A stretch of 33,164 nucleotides of DNA from Bacteroidales bacterium. GTDB lineage: Bacteria > Bacteroidota > Bacteroidia > Bacteroidales > P3. Below, piece after piece: positions 22,878-29,050 of the stretch. The number at the start of each line of letters is the position of its first letter. The stretch's first letter is position 1. Location of the stretch: positions 1 through 33,164 of the forward strand of contig JAGCUZ010000035.1 of the NCBI GenBank assembly GCA_017962615.1. Direction: 5' to 3'. The translations under genes were made by a program, and so were the position numbers. The notes under the pieces were generated by a model. That model saw nothing but the letters and a program-made list of their open reading frames with translations. It ran no database searches and had not been told where the DNA came from.

Positions 22878-22968
22878 GCCCTTACAGGGCGTGTTATTGT
22901 AACTTGCTGATTTACCTAAGGCGGTGCCTTGGGCTATATTTATCATTGCCCTTTCAGGGCTGTTTTTT
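22878..22968. repeat. Hairpin group D between nuclease and amidohydrolase genes
   Basis: GCCCT-TAC-AGGGC (22878-22890), AAGGC-GGT-GCCTT (22918-22930) and GCCCT-TTC-AGGGC (22948-22960) are perfect 5-bp stems with 3-nt loops, spaced 27 and 17 bases apart. A T6 run (22963-22968) follows the last one and could stop transcription on the plus strand. Same style as arrays A-C but with no shared linker. Confidence 0.75.
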
Positions 22969-22984
22969 AGAGGTTGTCTAATCG

Positions 22985-24064
22985 TTAATTATTATGGTTG
23001 GCGATGGCGAAGAAGAAGTGTGCCGCCGTGTCGATGACGGCGTCGGGGAAGTCGTAGTCGGGGTGGTGCAGCTCGAGGTGGTCCTCGCCTGCGCCGATGC
23101 CGAAGAAGGCTCCCGGCCAGAGGGTGAGGTAGTTGGCGAAGTCTTCCGACCAACGGAACGGCTGTTGTATCAGCTGATGGTCGAAGCCCTGCTGACGGGC
23201 TATGCGGCCAAGGATGTCGACGAGCGAGGCACTGTTCTCGGTGGCGCGGAAGGTGTCGTGGAGGGTGTGGGAGAGAGTGAGGCCGTTGCTGTCGGCAAGG
23301 GCTTGCGCAGTGCTGAGTGTGGCGTCGAGCAGCCGCTGCATGGCGTTGTTGGTGAATGCGCGGAGGGTGTAGTGTATGTCGGCGCTACCTGCCGATATGC
23401 CGTAGTCGTTGCCGCCCAGCGAGAGTCCCACGAGGGTTGTCTGCATGAAGTCGGCGTAGTTGTCGGGCGAGGTGTTGAGCGAGGCCATGCACTGCATGAA
23501 CGCGGCGGCGGCGAGGCCCGGGTTGATGCCTTTCTCGGGCGTGGAGGCGTGGGTTTGCCTGCCTTGCAGGTGCAGGCAGATGCCTGTGGAGGCGGCGGCG
23601 AAGGTGTTGCTGTTGAACACGAGCCGTCCCAAGGGGAATCCCGGCAGGTTGTGCAGGCCGAAGAAGGCGCGGATGTCGTATTGCTGCAGCAGGCCGCTGT
23701 CGATGAGCTTCTGCGAGCCTGCGCCAGTCTCCTCTTCGGACTGGAAGCAGAGGACGATGCAGCGCTGTGCCGGACGGTGGGCGTCGACGAGTGCGGCGAG
23801 GTGCAGGAGGATGGCGGTGTGGCCGTCGTGGCCGCAGCAGTGGCCGTAGGGGAGGGCGTCGGTGTCGGCGCGGAAGGCTATGGCGGGGAGCGACGGCGAG
23901 CCCCACGAGGCTATGACGCCGTAGCCGCCCACGTGGGTGTGCAGGGCGTCGGGGTGCAGCGACGAGAGGAAGCTGACGATGGTGTCGTGGGCGAAGCACT
24001 CGTTGCCCGAGATGCCCGGGTGTTGGTGCAGCTGATGGCGGAGGTCGATGGTGTTTGGAGTCAT
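22985..24064 (-). CDS. M20-family metallo-amidohydrolase
   Basis: A 359-residue zinc amidohydrolase of the M20D (amidohydrolase/aminoacylase) type. Metal-binding motifs are visible: RADTDALPYGH (65-75), CGHDGH (77-82), EEE in CFQSEEETGAGS (106-116), GLHNLPGFPLG (136-146) and the late HHPDYDFPD. The dimerisation domain is the middle (ASTGICLHLQGRQTHASTPE). It likely hydrolyses N-acyl amino acids or peptides; the exact substrate is unknown. No signal peptide, so cytoplasmic. It follows murD2 after a 141-base repeat spacer on the same strand. Confidence 0.9.
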   Translation of the reverse strand: MTPNTIDLRHQLHQHPGISGNECFAHDTIVSFLSSLHPDALHTHVGGYGVIASWGSPSLPAIAFRADTDALPYGHCCGHDGHTAILLHLAALVDAHRPAQRCIVLCFQSEEETGAGSQKLIDSGLLQQYDIRAFFGLHNLPGFPLGRLVFNSNTFAAASTGICLHLQGRQTHASTPEKGINPGLAAAAFMQCMASLNTSPDNYADFMQTTLVGLSLGGNDYGISAGSADIHYTLRAFTNNAMQRLLDATLSTAQALADSNGLTLSHTLHDTFRATENSASLVDILGRIARQQGFDHQLIQQPFRWSEDFANYLTLWPGAFFGIGAGEDHLELHHPDYDFPDAVIDTAAHFFFAIANHNN

Positions 24065-24071
24065 TATTCGG

Positions 24072-24205
24072 AAGATATAGATGCGATAGAAGGGATAGAT
24101 ACGATAGCGGTGATAGAGAGGATAGATATGATAGATGCAATAGATGTGATAAAATGTGGTGCGTCAGCCACTTAAAATTTAAGACTTAAAACTTATAACT
24201 TATAA
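24072..24205 (-). repeat. Intercistronic spacer repeat: GATAGA-type units plus AAGTTATAAGTTTTAAGT block
   Basis: On the minus (transcribed) strand the spacer reads TTATAAGTTATAAGTTTTAAG directly after the murD stop (24206), then a region with the CTATC-rich degenerate repeat (24072-24153 on the plus strand as GATAGA units), ending at the start of the M20 gene. A similar spacer, in the same order, stands at 27921-28000 between two other genes. It is densely filled with TAA/TAG triplets in all three frames. Confidence 0.75.
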
Positions 24206-25507
24206 CTAACATTTGTGCGCCTGTACGAGTTCTTTGAAGCGGCGGCCGCGCTCCTCGAAGTTCTTGAAGCTGTCGTAGCTGGCGGCGGCAGGCGAGAGGA
24301 GGCAGGCGTGGCCGGGCTCGGTGTTGGCGAAGCACCAGTCGACGATGGCGGCGTAGTCGTCGCTGACAATCCAGCGCTGTGATGCCGAGGCGTGGGGCTG
24401 CCATAGGTCGAGGATGCGGCGTCCGGCCTGTCCCACAAAGACGAGGTTGCGCAGCGGATGTGTGGCGAGGTAGTCGACGAGCGGCGTGTAGTCGATGCCG
24501 CGGTCGAAGCCGCCGAGGATGAGCGTGTCGACACCCGGCAGGGCCTCGACGGCGGCGATGGTGGCCTGCGGGATGGTGGATATGCTGTCGTTGTAGAATT
24601 GTATGCCGCCGCGGTCGGCGAAGTGTTCCATGCGGTGCTCCAGGGCCTTGAATGTGCCGACGATTTGCGCGAACTGCTCATGGTCGATGTCGAAGCCTTT
24701 CAGGGCGTGCCACACGGCGAGGATGTTGCACAGGTTGTGGTCGCCCACCAGGGTACGCGGCAGCTCGGCAATCCAGTGCAGAGGCTGCCCGGGCTGGGTG
24801 TCGGCGATGCCGTAGGCTACGGTGGTGGAGGGTATGCTGAGCGAGCCCGCGAGGGCGGCAAGGTCGGCGTTGTCACGGCAGTAGACGAAGAGGCTGTCGG
24901 GCGACTGCTTGAGGGCGATGTTCATCTTGGCCATCTGGTAGTCGAGGTAGCTGCGGTAGTGGTCGAGGTGCTCTTGGAAGAGGTTGAGGAGTATTGATAT
25001 CACAGGTGCACGGTGGATGTTCTCGAGTTGGTGGCACGAGAACTCGGCGACGACCAAGGTGTTGTCGTCCATCGAGGGGATGATGTCGAAGAGGGGTATG
25101 CCTATGTTGCCGGCTAGGAGCGCTGAGTACTCCGTCTCTTTGAATATGGTCGACAGGGCGTGGTACAGCAGGCTGGTGGTGGTGCTCTTGCCCTTGGTGC
25201 CTGTAACGCCTATGGTGGCGTCGCCGTAGCAGCGCAGGAAGATGTCGGTTTGCGAGGTTATGATGTCGGTGCTGCAGATGCCGTCGAAGATGAACGTGGG
25301 GATGCCAGGCGACTTGATGATGAGGTCGTAGCCTTTGGCGGCCTCGCGGCAGATGTTGTCGTTGCCTTCGGCAATGGCCACGTCGGCCTGCGGCAGCAGC
25401 TGTTGTATAAGTCGGTGGCTGCTCTTGCCCTCGCGGCCGTAGCCTGCAAGGAGTATGCGCTTGCCTTCGAGAATATGTTTAAGCTTCTGTTCGCGAAATA
25501 ATTCCAT
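24206..25507 (-). CDS. murD2: Mur ligase, MurD type; probably MurD2 (UDP-MurNAc-L-Ala:L-Glu ligase)
   Basis: A 433-residue ATP-dependent Mur ligase. N-terminal LLAGYGREGKSS (19-30) resembles the MurD nucleotide-sugar fold, the ATP loop is GTKGKSTTTSLL (103-114), and the central and C-terminal domains show AEFSCHQLENIHR, NLFQEHLDHYRSYLDYQMAK, LEHRMEHFADRGGIQFYNDS, DTLILGGFDRGIDYTPL and LLSPAAASYDSFKNFEERGR. The last motifs are MurD-specific, but the ATP loop GTKGKS instead of GSNGKT/S, and EFSCHQLE instead of ELSSFQLE, set it apart from canonical MurD. The neighbour upstream is a MurL-like protein, as in the MurD2/MurL pair known from Xanthomonas, where MurD2 adds L-Glu that MurL then epimerises. 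I infer MurD2; canonical MurD is the alternative. Confidence 0.82.
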   Translation of the reverse strand: MELFREQKLKHILEGKRILLAGYGREGKSSHRLIQQLLPQADVAIAEGNDNICREAAKGYDLIIKSPGIPTFIFDGICSTDIITSQTDIFLRCYGDATIGVTGTKGKSTTTSLLYHALSTIFKETEYSALLAGNIGIPLFDIIPSMDDNTLVVAEFSCHQLENIHRAPVISILLNLFQEHLDHYRSYLDYQMAKMNIALKQSPDSLFVYCRDNADLAALAGSLSIPSTTVAYGIADTQPGQPLHWIAELPRTLVGDHNLCNILAVWHALKGFDIDHEQFAQIVGTFKALEHRMEHFADRGGIQFYNDSISTIPQATIAAVEALPGVDTLILGGFDRGIDYTPLVDYLATHPLRNLVFVGQAGRRILDLWQPHASASQRWIVSDDYAAIVDWCFANTEPGHACLLSPAAASYDSFKNFEERGRRFKELVQAHKC

Positions 25508-25532
25508 TGGTGGTTCTAAGTTTTAAGTTGGG

Positions 25533-26885
25533 CTACTGAATACGCACCGCGTCGGCGAGTATCGACAGCTGCGAGGCGGAGAGGTTGTGCTCGCTCAGCA
25601 GCGTGTGGAGCGGGGTGGCGGGAGGCTGCGGGCGGTAGTTGCGCAGCAGCGCGGGACGGCTCTCGGGCTGCGGGTACCAGCGGTCGATGGCCATGGCCAG
25701 TGCGCTGTTCACCTCCGACACGGTGCCCACGCACTCGAACGGCTTGGTGTCGGCGTGGCCGGTCAGCTGCTCGAAGTATTGCGCCATGTCGGGGTCGTCA
25801 AGCATACATTTGCCGAAGATGGCGTCGAGCCGCTGCGGCGGTATGAAAGGCGAGAGGATGGTGTAGACGAAGAGGCACTTAGGGCAGCGGCCGCACCAGA
25901 TGTCCTGCTTGCTGCCCGCGTTGCAGCTCTTGAACACGTCGAAGTACGCCTCCTGGCGGCTGAAGAGCATGGCAATCTGCAGCTCGTTGAGCGGCCGCAG
26001 GAAGCTGAAGTAGTTGAAGTCGGCCGAGATGTATTGCCTTACATAATTGCGGAAGTCGTTCTCGAACTCCAGCGACTTGGAGTACTGGTGGTTTATCTCG
26101 GTGCCTATCACCGTGGCCTCGTTGGCGCTGCTCTCGTTCGAGAGGGCTATGTTGCGACGGCCTGTGAGGGCGGCGGTCAGTAGGGTGTAGAAGGCCAGCA
26201 GGGCCGAGAAGGGGGTGTGGCCGTTGAGGCAGCCCTTGCTGTTGAGGTCGAGCATCACGGGGTCGAGGGTGCGTTGTATGACAACGGTGTCGTCGTCGGC
26301 GAAGCCCCCTTTGGCAACGCATTCGGTGGTGGCGCCGCGTGGGTTGACGATAAGCGGCCGGATGTCGGCTCCGGCGTTGCGCAGCAGCTCGAGGGTGACC
26401 ACCGAGTCCTTGCCGCCGCCCACGGGAACCATGTAGCTGTCGTCAAGCCGTATGCCAAGCGGGCGGCACGGCGCGGTGCCTTCGGACACTATCTGCATGA
26501 AGTCGTCCATGGTGGCATGTATGCCGTTGGTGTAGAAGAACTCGCCGAGGCCGTTGAAGTACAGCTTCTTCCAGAAAGCAATCTGCCCCTCGTCCAGCAT
26601 GCGCTGACGTATGCGCACCGTTGGCGGACAGAGGCATTTCCAGTAGCTGACAAGCTCAATCATGCCGATGTGGAACACAAGTGAGTCGATGATGGCGTGG
26701 TCCATAGGCGGGCGCATGAACGGACGCAGGGGTATGTGTGCCGTCGGGCGGAAGTGAATTTTGTCGCCTACGCTGAAATTAAACGCCATATCCATGCCCG
26801 AATCGGAGAATGAATACTCGAAAGATTCGTAAGACATTTCCGGAAAGGTGAGGCGCAAGGTGTTGTATTTCTTTTGGTTGTTCAT
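25533..26885 (-). CDS. murL: MurL-like UDP-MurNAc-L-Ala-L-Glu epimerase
   Basis: A 450-residue protein counted from the ATG at 26885 (MNNQKKYNTLRL); an earlier ATG at 26993 would add 36 basic residues and lie upstream of the promoter box. A PP-loop-like ATP motif VPVGGGKDSVVTLELLR lies at 153-169, then ALSNESSANE (247-256), and a Cys motif CGRCPKCLF (331-339). MurL uses ATP to invert the terminal L-Glu of UDP-MurNAc-L-Ala-L-Glu to D-Glu, a route that replaces glutamate racemase. The PP-loop, length and adjacency to a MurD-type ligase fit this; my recall of MurL's motifs is good but not checked, so another PP-loop enzyme is possible. Stop to murD2 start is 25 bases: one operon. Confidence 0.72.
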   Translation of the reverse strand: MNNQKKYNTLRLTFPEMSYESFEYSFSDSGMDMAFNFSVGDKIHFRPTAHIPLRPFMRPPMDHAIIDSLVFHIGMIELVSYWKCLCPPTVRIRQRMLDEGQIAFWKKLYFNGLGEFFYTNGIHATMDDFMQIVSEGTAPCRPLGIRLDDSYMVPVGGGKDSVVTLELLRNAGADIRPLIVNPRGATTECVAKGGFADDDTVVIQRTLDPVMLDLNSKGCLNGHTPFSALLAFYTLLTAALTGRRNIALSNESSANEATVIGTEINHQYSKSLEFENDFRNYVRQYISADFNYFSFLRPLNELQIAMLFSRQEAYFDVFKSCNAGSKQDIWCGRCPKCLFVYTILSPFIPPQRLDAIFGKCMLDDPDMAQYFEQLTGHADTKPFECVGTVSEVNSALAMAIDRWYPQPESRPALLRNYRPQPPATPLHTLLSEHNLSASQLSILADAVRIQ

Positions 26886-26948
26886 GACGGTGCTGGGTTG
26901 ATGACGGTGGGGTTGACTCTTTTTTACGGTCGGGTGCCGTTTTTTTCG

Positions 26949-26976
26949 TATTTTTGCATAACTTTTTGCAAAGATA
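26949..26976. promoter_or_regulatory. Back-to-back -7 boxes between murL and the exported beta-rich protein
   Basis: TATCTTTG on the minus strand (26969-26976) can serve murL, about 84 bases upstream. TATTTTTG on the plus strand (26949-26956) can serve the gene at 27083. No clear -33 box for either; the plus one is weak. Confidence 0.5.
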
Positions 26977-27082
26977 CTTCTTATTCTGCGCACAGAGGAT
27001 GATTTTTTGCGGCGGCGGTGCGCACGCGGAGTGGCAAATGTCAGGTAAAGAAATGTAACAAATATAAAAACAATACATTATA

Positions 27083-27919
27083 ATGAAAGTTAGAAGTCGC
27101 TTTTGTTTAAAATCTGTTGAAAAAAAATTGCTTGTCGCGGCGGTGCTGTCGCTGTTTTTTGCCGTCGCGCCCACTCGCGGACAGGTATCCTTGAGCTTGT
27201 CGAGGGGTGCGGGCTATGCCATGCAGCGCGACCTGGGCGTGTCGCCAATCAGTTACCAAGGCCTGGCCGGACGCATGGGCCTGGGCGTCGACGTGCGCCT
27301 TCCGCGCTGGAGCATCGAGATTGACCGAGGCACTCTGGCGGCACTCTACGAGAGTGGCACCTTTGGCGAGGACGGCAACAGCATGGGCTACGGCATAAGC
27401 AGCTGCCAGGAGGTGTGCGCCCTGCGCCAGATGTGGACTCACGGCCGCTGGCTGCTGATGGCGGGCCCGATGCTGTCGAGCAACCTTGCGCTGAAGCTCA
27501 ACCCCGAGCTCTTCAACGCCAGCTTCGGCCTGTCGGGCTTCGCGTCGCTGTCGCTCAAGGGGCGTATATGCTTCGACTTCGGACGCGAGGACGAGGACTA
27601 CCGTCACTACCGCTTCCGCTTCTACGGTCAGCAGACCCTCTCGCCCATGACGCTCGCCGTGCGCCCGGGCTACAGCTACATCGACAACTACTCGGGCACC
27701 ACCGACCAGCTGTCGGCCTTTCTGGAGACCTACGAGCTGATGGCCCTTGCCGCGGCCGAGTGGCACTCCGAGCTCGGCGTAAAGATGCAGATGCCGAGCG
27801 GCAACCGCATCGGCCTGGCCTACCGCTGGGACTACTGCACCACCTACAATGCCGGCGCATGGCGCTTCGACGAGGCGTTCCACATGGCCGTTGCCTCATT
27901 CGACTTTATCCTGAAATAG
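27083..27919 (+). CDS. Exported beta-rich protein of unknown function
   Basis: A 278-residue protein with a signal peptide after a basic start (SVEKKLLVAAVLSLFFAVAP, then TRGQ). The rest is built of alternating hydrophobic and polar residues, Gly and aromatic rich (VSLSLSRGAGYAMQRDLGVS, GRMGLGVDVRLPRWSIEIDR, YGISSCQEVCALRQMW, RIGLAYRWDYCTTY, ending MAVASFDFILK), as in small outer-membrane beta-barrels. The end is not the classic terminal Phe, so barrel membership is inference. It precedes the S41 protease gene by 90 bases made of the spacer repeat, so the two are probably co-transcribed. Confidence 0.78.
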   Translation: MKVRSRFCLKSVEKKLLVAAVLSLFFAVAPTRGQVSLSLSRGAGYAMQRDLGVSPISYQGLAGRMGLGVDVRLPRWSIEIDRGTLAALYESGTFGEDGNSMGYGISSCQEVCALRQMWTHGRWLLMAGPMLSSNLALKLNPELFNASFGLSGFASLSLKGRICFDFGREDEDYRHYRFRFYGQQTLSPMTLAVRPGYSYIDNYSGTTDQLSAFLETYELMALAAAEWHSELGVKMQMPSGNRIGLAYRWDYCTTYNAGAWRFDEAFHMAVASFDFILK

Positions 27920-27920
27920 T

Positions 27921-28000
27921 TCCAAGCTATAAGTTCTAAGTTATAAGTTTTTAGTTCTAAGTCTATCGATTCTATCATATCTATCCCATCTATCGTATAA
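27921..28000 (+). repeat. Intercistronic spacer repeat, second copy
   Basis: CTATAAGTTCTAAGTTATAAG is followed by CTATCGATTCTATCATATCT and further CTATC units. Order and orientation are the same as in the murD2-M20 spacer: it begins right after one gene's stop (27919) and ends just before the next start (28010). Confidence 0.75.
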
Positions 28001-28009
28001 AAACCAATC

Positions 28010-29050
28010 ATGATGAAAACCAGAATATTATTGTTGGCAATTACTGTATCGTTCTGCTTCGCCTCGTGCGAGAAACTGCTCATGCCGCCCGACGCGGAAT
28101 CAACCCCCACGGCCACCTTCGACTACCTGTGGGACAAGGTGGACAAGCAATACGCCTTCTTCGACGTGAAGAACGTCGACTGGCAGGCCGTCTACGACAG
28201 CCTGCGCCCGAAGGTCAACGACAAGATGTCGGACGACAGCCTTTTCGCGGTGCTCTCGGCCATGCTCAACTGCCTGGACGACGGCCACGTCAACGTCGTG
28301 TCGCCCAACGACGTGTCGCACTGCCAGGGCGTCTTCTCGCGCATGATAAACAACACCAACTACGACGAGAACATAGTGATGCAGAACTACCTCAAGGCCA
28401 ACTACCACACCACGGGCGGCTTCATGTGGAACACGCTGCGCGACGGGCGTGTGGTGTACGTGCGCTACAGCTCGTTCTCCAACTCGGCCAGTCCCAAGTA
28501 TTTCCAGTACATACTTAACGCTAACCCCAACGCCGAGGCGTTGATTCTCGACATGCGCCAGAACGGCGGCGGAAGCATCGTGAGCGAGTGGGACCTGCTG
28601 TCGTGCATCGCGCATCCCGACAGCCTTAAGCTGTATACCAGCCAGATAAAGAACGGTCCGGGCCGCAACGACTTCACCACGCCGGTGGCGGTGTATGCGC
28701 CCGACACTACGTCGGCCTGCAAGCCGTGCGGCCTGCCCATAGCGGTGCTTACCGACCGCGGCACCTACAGCGCGGGTTCGTTCTTCACGCTGTGCGCCAA
28801 GGAGTACCCCAACGTCATCGTGATGGGCGACACCACGGGCGGCGGCCTCGGCCTGCCCAACGGCGGACAGCTGCCCAACGGCTGGCGCTACCGCTTCAGC
28901 ATCACGCGCACCCTGGCCAACGACGGCCGCAACTACGAGAACGGTGTGCCTCCCGACACGGTGGTGCGCCTCATACCCGGCCAGACCACGCAGGACAACG
29001 TGATAGAGCAGGCCTGCCAGTGGTTGGTATCTAACATCGCAGCCAAATGA
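28010..29050 (+). CDS. S41-family (tail-specific) serine protease, lipoprotein
   Basis: A 346-residue C-terminal-processing-type protease carried on a lipid anchor: signal MMKTRILLLAITVSFCFASC with Cys20. Segments typical of S41 are FDYLWDKVDKQYAFFD, LDDGHVNVVSP, LILDMRQNGGGSIVSEWDLL (178-197) and TDRGTYSAGSFF with the expected catalytic Ser254. No clear PDZ domain is seen in this short version. It would act in the periplasm on unknown substrates. Its last four bases (ATGA) overlap the start of the PPDK-like gene, which indicates translational coupling although that product is cytoplasmic. An ATG at 28013 is an alternative start. Confidence 0.9.
   Translation: MMKTRILLLAITVSFCFASCEKLLMPPDAESTPTATFDYLWDKVDKQYAFFDVKNVDWQAVYDSLRPKVNDKMSDDSLFAVLSAMLNCLDDGHVNVVSPNDVSHCQGVFSRMINNTNYDENIVMQNYLKANYHTTGGFMWNTLRDGRVVYVRYSSFSNSASPKYFQYILNANPNAEALILDMRQNGGGSIVSEWDLLSCIAHPDSLKLYTSQIKNGPGRNDFTTPVAVYAPDTTSACKPCGLPIAVLTDRGTYSAGSFFTLCAKEYPNVIVMGDTTGGGLGLPNGGQLPNGWRYRFSITRTLANDGRNYENGVPPDTVVRLIPGQTTQDNVIEQACQWLVSNIAAK

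Noticed and set aside
26886..26993. Upstream ATG start for murL
   Set aside because: The extra 36 residues are basic and low in conserved character, and the -7 box TATCTTTG (26969-26976) lies within them.
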